Positions 1 through 9,497 of a stretch of 64,000 bases of DNA are shown piece after piece; position 1 is the stretch's first letter, and the number at the start of each line of letters is the position of its first letter. The notes under the pieces are model-generated. The model made no database searches. It was not told the origin of the DNA and was given only the letters and a program-made list of their open reading frames with translations. Both the position numbers and the translations under genes were made by a program. Origin of the DNA: Pseudomonas sp. 10S4 (GTDB lineage Bacteria; Pseudomonadota; Gammaproteobacteria; Pseudomonadales; Pseudomonadaceae); the NCBI RefSeq assembly GCF_034344865.1, contig NZ_CP133774.1, forward strand, positions 7,206,763-7,270,762, in the 5' to 3' direction.

Positions 1-519
1 GAACCGGTTGTCGAAACGATCACCGAGACCGTGACCGAAGCTGTCCGCGAAGTTCGTGAAGAGCAAACCGCGTTCAACTGGGTTGCAGAGCCAGTCGTTG
101 AAGCGCCAGCGCCAGTCGCTGAAGCTCCGGTAGCTAAAGCGATGGTCTCCGAGCCAGTGGTTGTGGCTGCCGAGCCTGCTCCAGTGGTTGAAGCCCCGGT
201 TGTAGCCGAAGTGGTTGCACCGGTGGTCGAAGCCGCCCCAGCCAGTGCCCTGACCGAAAATGGCCGTGCGCCGAACGACCCGCGTGAAGTGCGTCGCCGC
301 AAGCGTGAAGCCGAGCGTCTGCAGAAGGAAGCCGAACTGGCTGCCACAGCTGCACCGGTTGCTGCTGAAGTTGTCGAGGCAGCCCCTGCCCCGACTGCCG
401 ACGTTGCTGCCGAGCCGGTTGAGTCTGTGATCGACGAAGCACCACGCTCCGTTCAGGATGCGGTACAGCAACACGAACAAGCCCTGGAAAAAGAGCACGA
501 GCCTAAACCTCTCGTCTGA
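1..519 (+). CDS. rne: Ribonuclease E, C-terminal tail (partial)
   Basis: The open frame enters from the left edge and stops at 517-519. It encodes a low-complexity Ala/Pro/Val/Glu-rich stretch with a basic, Arg/Lys-rich helix in the middle (around residues 95-115). This matches the unstructured scaffold half of Pseudomonas RNase E, which carries RNA-binding and degradosome-binding segments; the catalytic S1/DNase-like half lies outside the window. A strong hairpin with a T-run follows within 20 bases, so this is the end of the transcript. The identity rests on the acidic/basic tail plus the murB-lpxK-comEC neighbourhood known beside rne in Pseudomonas. Other repetitive Ala-Pro-rich proteins cannot be excluded from this fragment alone. 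Confidence 0.85.
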   Translation, partial: EPVVETITETVTEAVREVREEQTAFNWVAEPVVEAPAPVAEAPVAKAMVSEPVVVAAEPAPVVEAPVVAEVVAPVVEAAPASALTENGRAPNDPREVRRRKREAERLQKEAELAATAAPVAAEVVEAAPAPTADVAAEPVESVIDEAPRSVQDAVQQHEQALEKEHEPKPLV

Positions 520-533
520 TTCCATCGGCCACT

Positions 534-571
534 AAAAAGCCCCGCTTGGTGATCCAGGCGGGGCTTTTTTT
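534..571 (+). terminator. Rho-independent terminator of rne
   Basis: AGCCCCGC (538-545) pairs with GCGGGGCT (558-565). It is flanked by an A-run on the left and a T-run on the right, so it could work in both directions. Confidence 0.9.
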
Positions 572-701
572 GCCGGTCCATAAATAGGCAGGCGAGTATT
601 ACGAAAGCGTCGCCCAACAGGCAGAATAGAGCGCTTGCAGGGCCCAAAGCACGCCCTGTCACGGCCCGAAAGTCTTCGGCCGGTTATGGAGCAAAGAGTG
701 C

Positions 702-1613
702 ATGACGATGGAAATTGCTGAACTGGACGCCTTCAAGGCGATTGTCGACTATGGCAGTGTCACGCAAGCCGCGATCAGGTTGAACCGCGCTCAATCCAGT
801 ATTTCCTTTCGGATCAAGACCCTCGAATCACGGCTCGACGCCAAGTTGTTCGAGCGCTCCGGCCGCGGCATAACGATGACGGCTCAAGGCAAGGAGCTCT
901 ATACCTACGCCTCACAAATCCTCGAACTGGTCGCTCGCGCCCAAGCCAGCCTGAGCCAGGCCAAAACCGAAACGCGGGTTCGTCTGGGGGTTATCGAGAA
1001 CCTCTCCATCACTCGCCAGAACCTGCTGCAAGGCATTGTCGCCAATACCGACGGCCTAGCGGTGGATATCAGCATTGGTAACACCCAGTCACTGCTCAAT
1101 GATCTTGAGGCTGACAAACTCGATGCGGTGATTGTCGGCGCCGGCTTCGCACCTGCGCATTATCGCCGGGTGACGTTGTTCAATGACCCACTGGCCCTGA
1201 TCTACAGCGCGACACAGCCCGCCATCCAGGATCTGAAAGCCTTTAGCGGCCAGGTATTCCTGGTCAACAGCCGGCGCAGCGCTTCGCAACGCAACCTCGA
1301 CGAGCTGTTTCTGACGGGAAGCATCACCCCGAAAAAGATCATCGAGTGCGGCTCTTATCCTCTGTTGTTTTCAAACGTGATCAACGGCATGGGCGTCGCT
1401 CTGGTGCCCTTGTCACTGATCGATTCGTGCTGCGACAACGAACAGGTGCAGACCTACCGCCTGAACGATTCGTATGGCTCACTGACCACTGAATTCGTAT
1501 TTTTCGATCATCCCGGCAAGCCTGCACCCAAGGCCTTGGCACAATGGGTGCTGGACTTCGAAAACCCGGATCGCTCACAAACATCAGGCGATCCTGGCGA
1601 GCAGTTCAGTTGA
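702..1613 (+). CDS. LysR-family transcriptional regulator
   Basis: 303-residue protein of standard LysR length. Residues 8-65 form the winged HTH (the stretch LNRAQSSISFRIKTLE is the recognition helix region), followed by the periplasmic-binding-like effector domain. ATG at 702 is preceded by GGAG ten bases upstream; an in-frame ATG at 708 is an alternative. The gene converges on a DMT-family exporter and their 3' ends overlap by 30 bases. LysR regulators often control a neighbouring exporter, but here the exporter is convergent rather than divergent, so a regulatory link is only inferred. Ligand unknown. Confidence 0.9.
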   Translation: MTMEIAELDAFKAIVDYGSVTQAAIRLNRAQSSISFRIKTLESRLDAKLFERSGRGITMTAQGKELYTYASQILELVARAQASLSQAKTETRVRLGVIENLSITRQNLLQGIVANTDGLAVDISIGNTQSLLNDLEADKLDAVIVGAGFAPAHYRRVTLFNDPLALIYSATQPAIQDLKAFSGQVFLVNSRRSASQRNLDELFLTGSITPKKIIECGSYPLLFSNVINGMGVALVPLSLIDSCCDNEQVQTYRLNDSYGSLTTEFVFFDHPGKPAPKALAQWVLDFENPDRSQTSGDPGEQFS

Positions 1614-2501
1614 TGCGCGCCGCTTGATCGAACAGAGGATGACCCCGAAAACGATCAGCACCAGGCTGACCAGGTGATAGGCGTGTAATTGAACGTCGAG
1701 AAACACAATGCTGAACAAGCCACCTGACAATGGGACCAAGTGAGTGAAGATCTCGCCGCGTGTAGCCCCGATTTCACCGATGCCTTTGCTCCAGAACAGG
1801 TATGAAAGCCAGGACGGGAACACCACCAGATAGGCCAGACCGAGCCAGGGTGCAGCGCCCTCCCCCAAATTGAACGTCAGATCCGGGTGCAAAATCAAAA
1901 CCCCGACGCTGAATGGAATCAGGCACAACGCCCCCACCACGGCGCAATAAGTCACGAACGCATTGCCGGCGATGGTTTTGGGCTTTGTCCGCAGAAAAGA
2001 ACAATAGAAAGCCCAACTGACGGCCGAGGCCATTGTCCAGAAATCCCCTTTGTTAAAGCCTTCCAGAAAGCTCAGATCGGAAAGATGTCCCATGGTCACC
2101 AGCCAGAACACGCCGACCGTACTGATGAGGACGCCGAACATGTTCGACCTGGAGATGAAATCACCAAAAACGAAACGATTGAGGGCCAAGACCAGGCAAG
2201 GCGTGGCCGACAGATAGATCGCGGCATTCAAAGAACTGGTGTACTGCAATCCGATGTACAAGGTCAGCGGGAATACAACTTGCCCGCACACCGCCAACAT
2301 CACCAGGGTCAACCATGACTGGCGCGCCGCCGGCAAACTGGCGATCACCGCTTTATAGTTGATCAACACCAGCAACCCACTGGTTATGAGCCATCGAAGT
2401 TGTGACAGCAGCACCGGGTCGACGTCCACCACCATCAACTTGCCGACAACATAGTTACCGCCCCAGAACACGGCGGCGAGTGAAAGTAATAAGTACGGCA
2501 T
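1584..2501 (-). CDS. EamA/DMT-family transporter
   Basis: About 305 residues with ten hydrophobic segments, the usual 10-TM duplicated EamA topology of the drug/metabolite transporter superfamily; the opening PYLLLSLAAVFWGGNYVVGK is typical of EamA repeat 1. The start is placed at ATG 2501 because ACGGAGA lies about six bases upstream; the frame stays open to 2570, but that extension is not hydrophobic and lacks a Shine-Dalgarno sequence. Predicted inner-membrane exporter of small metabolites such as amino acids; substrate unknown. It overlaps the convergent LysR gene by 30 bases. Confidence 0.88.
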   Translation of the reverse strand: MPYLLLSLAAVFWGGNYVVGKLMVVDVDPVLLSQLRWLITSGLLVLINYKAVIASLPAARQSWLTLVMLAVCGQVVFPLTLYIGLQYTSSLNAAIYLSATPCLVLALNRFVFGDFISRSNMFGVLISTVGVFWLVTMGHLSDLSFLEGFNKGDFWTMASAVSWAFYCSFLRTKPKTIAGNAFVTYCAVVGALCLIPFSVGVLILHPDLTFNLGEGAAPWLGLAYLVVFPSWLSYLFWSKGIGEIGATRGEIFTHLVPLSGGLFSIVFLDVQLHAYHLVSLVLIVFGVILCSIKRRASTELLARIA

Positions 2502-2543
2502 TGACGTCTCCGTTAGGTCTTCCTCAGCAACAGGAAGGGAGGC

Positions 2544-2561
2544 GGTGTCGGACTCGACACC
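2544..2561. promoter_or_regulatory. Inverted repeat upstream of DMT gene
   Basis: GGTGTCG (2544-2550) and CGACACC (2555-2561) form a perfect 7-bp inverted repeat around GACT, 43-60 bases upstream of the DMT exporter start. Position and symmetry fit an operator. The binding protein is unknown. Confidence 0.35.
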
Positions 2562-2651
2562 ACACGTCAAATGATCGTAAGTGGGATAAAACCCGTTGAA
2601 TAACGAGTTCTATAGCTGGCACCCATCGATAAATACGAATGGGCTAAGTGT

Positions 2652-3242
2652 TTACCCAAACACCAGTTTCTCAGGCACATCCACATCCCATAACACGCCA
2701 GGATCGTCCAGCGTCACCTCGACCACCCTCGCCTGCGCGAACAACGGCTTGGCCCCACGATCACCCGACAACCCCATCAACCCCGGACCAAAACTGCGCC
2801 CGAACCCGACGGGGTGCCCGAACTCGCCCTCGTGTACCGGCACACTGATGCAATCGTCCGCAATGCCTGCCAGCACCCGTTCGATACTCGATGGCAGGAT
2901 GAACGGCATATCCCCCAGCGCAATCAGCCAGCCACCGAGCTGCGAACAGGCGGCAACACTCGCAGCAATGCTGTCGCCCATGCCGGTGGATTCGATCAAT
3001 ACGATCTCGTAACCGTAAGCCTGAGCCATGCGAATCACCTGCGGGCGATCCTCGGTGGTCACCAGCACACGTTTCTCAATCGACGCTGGCAGATTCACCA
3101 GCACCTGCTCAATCACCGAGCGCACCGCGCCGTCGCGTCCGACACAGTCGGCCAGCAGCTTGTCCTTGTCAGCACCCGCGACTTGCCGAAACCGACTGCC
3201 CTGCCCCGCCGCCAGCACGATGACGCCGATGGATTCACTCAT
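2652..3242 (-). CDS. MobA/MocA-like molybdopterin nucleotidyltransferase
   Basis: 196 residues. The N-terminal LAAGQGSRF is the nucleotide-binding signature of MobA-like NTP transferases; LGDMPF supplies the metal-binding Asp and GHPVGF plus GDRGAKPLF follow in the order seen in MocA-type enzymes. The family attaches CMP (or GMP) to molybdopterin; MocA-type enzymes make the cytosine dinucleotide form used by xanthine-dehydrogenase-family hydroxylases. It overlaps the upstream xdhC-like gene by four bases (ATGA) and is last in the hydroxylase operon, which supports a role in maturing that enzyme. CTP versus GTP preference is inferred from context. Confidence 0.85.
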   Translation of the reverse strand: MSESIGVIVLAAGQGSRFRQVAGADKDKLLADCVGRDGAVRSVIEQVLVNLPASIEKRVLVTTEDRPQVIRMAQAYGYEIVLIESTGMGDSIAASVAACSQLGGWLIALGDMPFILPSSIERVLAGIADDCISVPVHEGEFGHPVGFGRSFGPGLMGLSGDRGAKPLFAQARVVEVTLDDPGVLWDVDVPEKLVFG

Positions 3243-4222
3243 ACGTCCTCCCGCAACGGCTTCTTCTGCTTCAGCTCGACGCCATTCTTGATCGCCACAA
3301 TCTCGGCCAGCAGCGACAAGGCGATTTCCGCCGGAGAGTGGCTGCCGATGTGCAGACCAATCGGGCCGTGCAGCCGATTGATGGCCTGTTCAGACAAGCC
3401 TAGCTGAGCCAGGTTGTCTCGGCGCTTCAGGCTGTTGACCCGCGAACCCAGGGCACCGACGTAAAACGCCTTGGAATCGAGGGCGGTGAGCAGCGCCATG
3501 TCATCCAGCCGTGGGTCGTGGGTCAGGGCGACGATGGCCGTGCGTTCGTCGGTCTGGATGTTCAGCACGGCCTCGTCGGGCATGCCCGGCACGAAGCGAC
3601 CGTGTTGCTCTTCCCAGCCGTAGACGAACTCGGTGCGTGGATCGCAGATCAGCACTTCGAAATCCAGCAGTCGAGCCATTTCCGCGACGTATCGCGACAG
3701 TTGCCCGGCACCGATCAGCAACAATCGCCAGCGCGGACCGTAAATGGCGCGCAAGGTGTTGCCGTCAAAACTTAGCACGTCGGTTTTGCTGGCCGAATGC
3801 AAAAGCACTTCGCCGGTCGTGAGATCCAGCGAGCGCGAGACGATTTCATGCGCCTCGCAACGGGCCAGCAACTCGGCAACCCATGCCGGATCACCGACGC
3901 GTTCCTCGGTCAGGCGCAACGTGCCGCCACAGGGCAAACCGAAACGCGCCGCCTCCTCACGGGTAACGCCGTAGGTGATCAACTGTACCGGCGGTCCGTC
4001 GGCTGGAATGCGGCCATCGTGCAGCCGCGCGATCAGATCGTCCTCGACACAACCGCCCGACACCGAGCCAATTACCACGCCGTCTTCACGCAAGGCCAGC
4101 ATGGCGCCCGGCGCCCTAGGCGCCGTGCCCCAGGTCTGGACCACGCTGTACAACACCACTCGCTGGCCGGCGCGGCGCCATTCGAGCACGCTGCGCAGAA
4201 CGTTCAGATCGACGCTGTCCAT
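3239..4222 (-). CDS. XdhC-family molybdenum hydroxylase maturation factor
   Basis: 327 residues. The N-terminal XdhC domain carries GSVSGGCVE (around residue 51), the conserved motif thought to bind or sulfurate Moco. A C-terminal Rossmann half (LLIGAGQLSRYVAEMARLL) ends with the family's GALGSR and HSPAEIA motifs. XdhC proteins sulfurate Moco and hand it to xanthine-dehydrogenase-type enzymes. Its end overlaps the MobA-like gene by four bases and its start touches the stop of the large hydroxylase subunit, indicating one transcript and translational coupling. Confidence 0.9.
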   Translation of the reverse strand: MDSVDLNVLRSVLEWRRAGQRVVLYSVVQTWGTAPRAPGAMLALREDGVVIGSVSGGCVEDDLIARLHDGRIPADGPPVQLITYGVTREEAARFGLPCGGTLRLTEERVGDPAWVAELLARCEAHEIVSRSLDLTTGEVLLHSASKTDVLSFDGNTLRAIYGPRWRLLLIGAGQLSRYVAEMARLLDFEVLICDPRTEFVYGWEEQHGRFVPGMPDEAVLNIQTDERTAIVALTHDPRLDDMALLTALDSKAFYVGALGSRVNSLKRRDNLAQLGLSEQAINRLHGPIGLHIGSHSPAEIALSLLAEIVAIKNGVELKQKKPLREDV

Positions 4223-6542
4223 CAGGCGTCAGCCTTCTGCCAGCCTTGCAATTGATAGCGAACCGGCAGGCTGCGGACGCGTTTGCCGGTGGCGGCAAAG
4301 ATCGCGTTGCACAGTGCCGGCGCAATCGGCGGCACGCCCGGTTCACCGACCCCGCCCAACGGCACCTCACCCGGCGGCGTGACCAAATGCACCGCGACTT
4401 CTTTCGGCGCCAGGGACATGCGCGCCACTTCGTACATGTGGAAGTTGTCCTGCTGAACCTTGCCGTCCTTGAAGCTGATTTCGCCCAGTACCGCGTTGCC
4501 CAGGCCCATGACGCAGGCGCCTTCGAACTGTGAGCGAATCCGCTCCGGGTTGATCTGCGGGCCGCAATCGACGGCGATGTCAGCCTTGTGCACGATCAAA
4601 GTGCCGTCATCTTTGACTTCCACTTCGATCACCGCCGCCACATAGGTGACGAAGCTGTAATGCACCGCCAGTCCCAAGCCTCGGCCCTTGGGCAACTTGC
4701 GGCCCCAACCGGCAGCCTTGGCGGCGGTTTCCAGTACCGTGCGCATCCGCGCGGTGTCGATCGGATAACGCTCGGGGGATTCGCCGTAGTTCCACTCTTC
4801 ACTCAAGGTGCGCGGATCGATCTGACGGTCCGGGCCGAGCAACTTGATCTGGTACTTGAGCGGATCTTGCCCAGCCTTGTGGGCCAATTCATCAACGAAG
4901 GTCTGAATCGCGAAGCCGTGGGGAATGTTCGACACCGAGCGATACCAGCCGACCCGGGTGTGAACCGTCGCTTCCGGGTTTTCCAGACGCACGTTGGGGA
5001 TCGCGTAAGCCATGTTGGTAAAACCCATGCCCAACTCGAACGCCGCCTCGTGGTTCATACCGGGGGCGAACAGCGCGGTGATGCTCGGCGCGACGGTCCG
5101 GTGCAACCAGCCGGACGGCATGCCGTCCTTGTCGAGGCTGGCCTTCAGGTATTCGGCGGACACGGTGTGGAAATACGAACAATGGATGTCGTCTTCCCGA
5201 GTCCACTGCACGCGCACTGCCTTGCCGGGGAATTCCTTGGCGAGGATCGCCGCTTCGACAACGAAATCCGGCTTGGATTTACGCCCGAAACCACCGCCCA
5301 GCAAGGTGACGTTAAACGTGACGTTATCGAAGGGCAGGCCGAGGCGTTCGCCAATCCGCTCGCGGGTGACTTGCGGCGCCTGGCTTGGTGCCCAGGCTTC
5401 GCACACGCCATCCTTGTAGCGGGCGATGGCGACCATTGGCTCCATCGGCGATTGCGCGAGATGCGGTAAGTAGTAGGACGCTTCCAACGTGCTGTTGGCA
5501 TTACCCAAGGCTTTGTCGATGTCGCCAGTATTGCGCACCACTTTGCCGGGTTTGAGGGACGCGGCTTCCAGCTCTTTGCGATAGGCAATCGAGTCGTAAC
5601 TGGCGTTCGGGCCGTCGTCCCACTCGATTTTCAGCGCTTCGCGGCCCTTGATTGCGGCCCAGGTGTTGCTGCCACCACCGCCACGCCACCCAGTGGCTGG
5701 AACTCGGACGGCAGCGGACGGCTTTCGATCTGCAAGACCTTGATCACACCCGGGACTTTCATCGCGTCACTGGCATCGAAGGATTTGACCTTGCCGCCAT
5801 ACACCGCAGGCCGGGCGATGGTCGCGTAGAGCATGCCGTCGAAATGCACATCGGCACCGTAGACCGCCCGACCGTTGACGATGTCAGCACCGTCGATGGC
5901 GCGCACGCCTTCCTTGCCGATGTAGCGAAACTCCGACGGTTGCTTAAGCCGCAGGCTGTCGCGGGCCGGTACCGCCAGCGCACCGGCAGCGGCGGCCAAC
6001 GCGCCATAACCCAGTTCGCGACCGGTCGGCTGGTGAATGACCTTGTGCAGGTTTGCGTGGCATTCGCCGACCGGGACTTTCCACTGCTCGGCGGCGGCCT
6101 GCTCCAGCATGGTCCGCGCGGCGGCACCGCAACGGCGCATCGGTTCGTACCAATGGCGCATGCTGCGCGAGCCGTCGGTGTCCTGGTTGCCGAAGCGCAC
6201 TTCATCGCCCGGCGCCTGTTGCACCTTGACCAGCGCCCAGTCGGCGTCCAGTTCATCGGCCACCACCATGCTCAGGCTGGTGCGCACGCCCTGGCCCATT
6301 TCCGAACGGTTACAGACCACGGTCACCGTGCCGTCGGCGGCAATGCTGACGTAGACCTTCGGATCGTCGATCCAGCCGTTGGGCATCCCATCAGCACCGA
6401 ATTTCTTCGGTTTGTCTTCGGCGAAAGCGTCCTGCCAGCCCCAACTTGCGGCGAGCACCAGCGCACTGGTGGCGCCCACACCTTTGAGAAAACCGCGACG
6501 GCTGAGGTTGCTCAGCGCGAAATCATTCGGGAGCTGGCTCAT
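4222..6542 (-). CDS. Tat-exported molybdenum hydroxylase large subunit (frameshifted)
   Basis: Two adjoining frames together encode one protein of about 773 residues, the size of isoquinoline-1-oxidoreductase-type (IorB) large subunits. The first frame opens with a twin-arginine signal (SRRGFLKG at residues 14-21) and hydrophobic stretch, then NRSEMGQGVR typical of these enzymes. It terminates early at 5631. The second frame resumes the same homology (NTWAAIKGRE..., then GGGFGRKS, and GVGEPGV with the family's active-site Glu near the end). Restoring one base near 5668-5673, where GGCAGC replaces an expected GGCCAGC, joins them exactly. Predicted periplasmic Moco enzyme oxidising an aldehyde or N-heterocycle. 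The break is probably a sequencing error; true pseudogenisation is the alternative. Confidence 0.8.
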
Positions 6543-7009
6543 GCCTTGGCCTCCTTCAGGTGAGCGGAGGCCTGGCGGATGGCGGTCTTGATGCGGTTAT
6601 AGGTGCCGCAACGGCAAATGTTGCCGACCATGGCTTCTTCGATCTGCTCGTCGCTGGGATTGGAATTGGTCTTGAGCAGCGCGGTGGCGGACATGATCTG
6701 CCCGCCCTGGCAGAAACCGCACTGGGCCACGGCGGTGTCGAGCCAGGCTTGCTGGACGATCTGGCCGACGGGGTCAGCGTGCAGGTTGTCGATGGTGCTG
6801 ACGTTTTGGCCAACCACCGAACCGATTGGCGTGATGCAACTGCGAGCCGGCAAACCGTCGATATGGATGGTGCAGGCGCCGCACAGGCCCATGCCACAGC
6901 CGAACTTGGTGCCGTTGTAACCGGCTACATCGCGGATTGCCCAGAGCAGCGGCATATCCTCGGTGACATCGAGTTGATGATCTTGACCATTGAGTTTCAG
7001 GGTAATCAT
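6539..7009 (-). CDS. [2Fe-2S] subunit of molybdenum hydroxylase
   Basis: 156 residues with both iron-sulfur domains of the xanthine-dehydrogenase family small subunit. The plant-ferredoxin-type cluster ligands are C38, C43, C46 and C58, and the helical-domain cluster ligands are C97, C100, C132 and C134 (CGFCQGG and CRCGTY). It passes electrons from the Moco subunit. ATG 7009 is chosen over an in-frame GTG at 7015. It has no signal of its own, so it would reach the periplasm by riding with the Tat-tagged large subunit. No FAD subunit is encoded nearby, consistent with the two-subunit IorAB type that hands electrons to a cytochrome. First gene of the four-gene operon. Confidence 0.93.
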   Translation of the reverse strand: MITLKLNGQDHQLDVTEDMPLLWAIRDVAGYNGTKFGCGMGLCGACTIHIDGLPARSCITPIGSVVGQNVSTIDNLHADPVGQIVQQAWLDTAVAQCGFCQGGQIMSATALLKTNSNPSDEQIEEAMVGNICRCGTYNRIKTAIRQASAHLKEAKA

Positions 7010-7190
7010 GGGCACGCCCGCATAGTATTTCGGTTATGGGGTCGAGCAATCTGCCGCCAGGGGTTAGCGGTGGGTTCATGCAGATCGGCTCAGGCTAAAT
7101 GGGCTCTCTTACGCGGACGGCAACGTCTGCATCGGGCTTTGGATGGAGCAAAAGATTGCATCGTTAGGGTGCTAAGTTAACCCAGCATTA

Positions 7191-7227
7191 ACAAAAAAGC
7201 CCTGCACATTTGAAGTGTGCAGGGCTT
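7191..7227 (-). terminator. Terminator at end of the murB operon
   Basis: GCCCTGCACA (7199-7208) pairs with TGTGCAGGGC (7216-7225). Read on the minus strand the hairpin is followed by a run of T. It lies 26 bases past the murB stop and ends the exbB-to-murB transcript. Confidence 0.9.
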
Positions 7228-7252
7228 CGAAATTCGCCTTGAAAGCGTAGCT

Positions 7253-8272
7253 TCAATAGCGATTGGGCTCCATTTCCAGCTCGACGCTGAATCGTTGCCA
7301 AATATCTTTCTGGATCCGTTGCGCCAGTCCCAGCAGTTGCAAACCGGTCGCGCCGCCGTAATTGACCAGCACCAGCGCCTGCAATTTATGCACGCCGGCA
7401 TCAGCCTCACGGAAACCTTTCCAGCCAGCCTTCTCGATCAACCAGCCAGCCGCCAGTTTCATTTGCCCATCGGGTTGCGCATAGGCGACCAGATCAGGGT
7501 ATTCACCCTTGAGCCGGGCCACCAGCGCCGCCGGCACCAAAGGGTTTTTGAAGAAACTGCCGGCATTGCCAAGCACCAGCGGGTCCGGGAGTTTTTCGCT
7601 GCGGATGCTGCAAATTGCCTGGCTGACATCGGTCGGCGTCGGCTGATCGATGCCTTGCTCGGTCAGGCGCTGACGCACCGGGCCGTATTCCAGATGCAAA
7701 TGTGCGGTGCGGTTCAGGGTGAACCGAACCCGCAAGATCAACCATCGGCCCGGCTGCTGTTTGAACAGGCTGTCGCGGTAGGCGAAATTGCATCCTGCCA
7801 GCGTGAAGTCACGCAACTCGCCGGTCTGGCGATCCAGCGCGGTGAGGCCGGCGAACACGTCTTTGATCTCGACGCCGTAAGCGCCGATGTTCTGCATCGG
7901 CGCCGCGCCGACAGTGCCGGGGATCAGGCTGAGGTTTTCCAGGCCCGACAAACCCTGCGCCAAAGTGTGTTGCACGAACGGATGCCAAGGCTCGCCGGCC
8001 TCGGCTTCGATCACCACCTGACTGCCGTCATCACTTAATACACGAATCCCGCGTGTCGCCATGCGCAGCACCAGTGCCTGGATATCAGCGGTCAGCAACA
8101 AGTTGCTACCGCCGCCAATCACCAACAGTGGCACAGCGTTCGTCGCTGCATAGGCCAGGGCTTCGCGCACGTCGGCATCGCTGTGGGCTTCGGCGAACAG
8201 TTGCGCCTGGACGTCTACGCCAAAACTGTTGAACGGCTTGAGGGAAACGCCGGGGTGTACCTGCAAACTCAT
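7253..8272 (-). CDS. murB: UDP-N-acetylenolpyruvoylglucosamine reductase
   Basis: 339 residues, the usual type I MurB length. FAD-binding motifs are visible: VIGGGSNLL and IPGTVGAAPMQNIGAYG, with the Tyr-containing YRDSLFK further on. GSFFKNP carries the catalytic Ser, and a conserved Glu lies in the C-terminal region. It reduces the enolpyruvyl intermediate to UDP-MurNAc with NADPH in the cytoplasm, for peptidoglycan. It overlaps the phosphatase gene by four bases and is the last gene of the envelope operon, followed by a strong terminator. Confidence 0.97.
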   Translation of the reverse strand: MSLQVHPGVSLKPFNSFGVDVQAQLFAEAHSDADVREALAYAATNAVPLLVIGGGSNLLLTADIQALVLRMATRGIRVLSDDGSQVVIEAEAGEPWHPFVQHTLAQGLSGLENLSLIPGTVGAAPMQNIGAYGVEIKDVFAGLTALDRQTGELRDFTLAGCNFAYRDSLFKQQPGRWLILRVRFTLNRTAHLHLEYGPVRQRLTEQGIDQPTPTDVSQAICSIRSEKLPDPLVLGNAGSFFKNPLVPAALVARLKGEYPDLVAYAQPDGQMKLAAGWLIEKAGWKGFREADAGVHKLQALVLVNYGGATGLQLLGLAQRIQKDIWQRFSVELEMEPNRY

Positions 8273-8733
8273 AACCGTCCCTTTAACTCGATCACCAGCA
8301 GATCACTGGCGCGCTCGATCAAATCCAGTACTTGCTCGAAGCCTTGGTCACCGTCGTAATACGGGTCCGGCACTTCGTCGACTTCTGAAGCGTAGCGGCG
8401 CAGGAACAAGTCCAGCTCAGCCTTGCTCTTGGCCGGTTGCAGGACCTTGAGATTGCGCAGGTTGCTGTTGTCCATCGCCAGGATCAGGTCGTAGGTGGCG
8501 AAATCGGCACGGCTGACTTGCTGGGCACGTTGGGCTGACAAGTCATAACCGCGCAACTTGGCCGCAGCCTGGCTGCGCTTGTCCGGGGCCTTGCCGACGT
8601 GCCAGTCACCTGTACCGGCGGAGGCCACTTCGATTTGATCGGCCAGCCCAGCCTCGCGCAATTTGTGCCGCAGCACACCTTCAGCCGTAGGCGAACGGCA
8701 GATGTTGCCCAGGCAGACGAACAGAACCCGCAT
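8269..8733 (-). CDS. Low-molecular-weight protein tyrosine phosphatase
   Basis: 154 residues. The P-loop CLGNICRSP starts at residue 7 (nucleophile C7, Arg R13) and the acid Asp sits in the DPYYDG stretch near residue 120, as in the LMW-PTP family. In bacteria these enzymes act on tyrosine kinases of polysaccharide synthesis or stress proteins; no kinase partner is present in this window. It abuts kdsB (shared base at 8733) and overlaps murB by four bases. Confidence 0.93.
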   Translation of the reverse strand: MRVLFVCLGNICRSPTAEGVLRHKLREAGLADQIEVASAGTGDWHVGKAPDKRSQAAAKLRGYDLSAQRAQQVSRADFATYDLILAMDNSNLRNLKVLQPAKSKAELDLFLRRYASEVDEVPDPYYDGDQGFEQVLDLIERASDLLVIELKGRL

Positions 8734-9497
8734 CAGGCCTCCAGCAGGCGACGAACGCGCTCAAGGTCTTCGACGGTATCAACGCCGGTCGGCGGTGCCA
8801 TCAGCGCATCGGCAACGTGAATCCGCACGCCGTGCCACAGGGCTCGCAGTTGCTCCAGGGATTCGGTGTTTTCCAGCCAGCACGGGCCCCAACTGACGAA
8901 GTCATGCAGGAAACCGGCGCGGTAGGCATAAATGCCAATGTGGCGGCGATACGGCACGCCTTCCGGTAACTGGTCGCGGCTCTTGGCGAACGCGTCACGG
9001 GCCCACGGCAAGGTGGCGCGGCTGAAGGTCAGCGCCAGGCCATTGAGGTCGCTGACGACCTTGACCACGTTGGGATTGAACAGGGTTTCCACGTCTTCGA
9101 TCGGCTCAGCCAACGTGGCCATGCTTGCTTCAGTGTGGGCAGCCAGGTTGGCAGCAACCTGATCGATCACACTCGGCGGGATCAACGGCTCGTCGCCCTG
9201 GACGTTGACCACAATGGCGTCAGGCGCCAGACCGAGTTTCGCGGCGACTTCAGCCAGGCGATCGGTGCCGGAATTGTGGTCTTCACGGGTCAGTACCACT
9301 TCAGCGCCAAAGCCTTTGCAGGCCTCGACGATGCGGCTGTCATCCGTGGCGACTACCACGCGCTGGGCGCTGCTTTTGCTCGCCTGTTCCCAGACGTGCT
9401 GGATCATCGGCTTACCGGCGATCAACAGCAGTGGTTTGCCCGGCAAGCGGGTGGAGGCGTAACGCGAAGGAATGACAACGGTAAAGGCTGTGGTCAT
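8733..9497 (-). CDS. kdsB: CMP-KDO synthetase
   Basis: 254 residues. 3-deoxy-manno-octulosonate cytidylyltransferase activates KDO with CTP for lipopolysaccharide inner core synthesis. Motifs: [15 protein letters not shown] at the N terminus (CTP-binding loop), the family stretch EDHNSGTDR, and [10 protein letters not shown] with the metal-binding Asp. It overlaps the Trm112-like gene upstream by four bases and is in the same operon as lpxK, another LPS gene. Confidence 0.97.
   Translation of the reverse strand: MTTAFTVVIPSRYASTRLPGKPLLLIAGKPMIQHVWEQASKSSAQRVVVATDDSRIVEACKGFGAEVVLTREDHNSGTDRLAEVAAKLGLAPDAIVVNVQGDEPLIPPSVIDQVAANLAAHTEASMATLAEPIEDVETLFNPNVVKVVSDLNGLALTFSRATLPWARDAFAKSRDQLPEGVPYRRHIGIYAYRAGFLHDFVSWGPCWLENTESLEQLRALWHGVRIHVADALMAPPTGVDTVEDLERVRRLLEA

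Noticed and set aside
1..519. Separate Ala/Pro-rich surface protein
   Set aside because: The frame is open at the left edge, the basic helix and context fit the RNase E tail, and no start codon with a ribosome binding site is present.
4222..6542. Two separate hydroxylase genes instead of one frameshifted gene
   Set aside because: The first frame ends and the second begins mid-domain, and a single-base change restores one continuous family-length protein.
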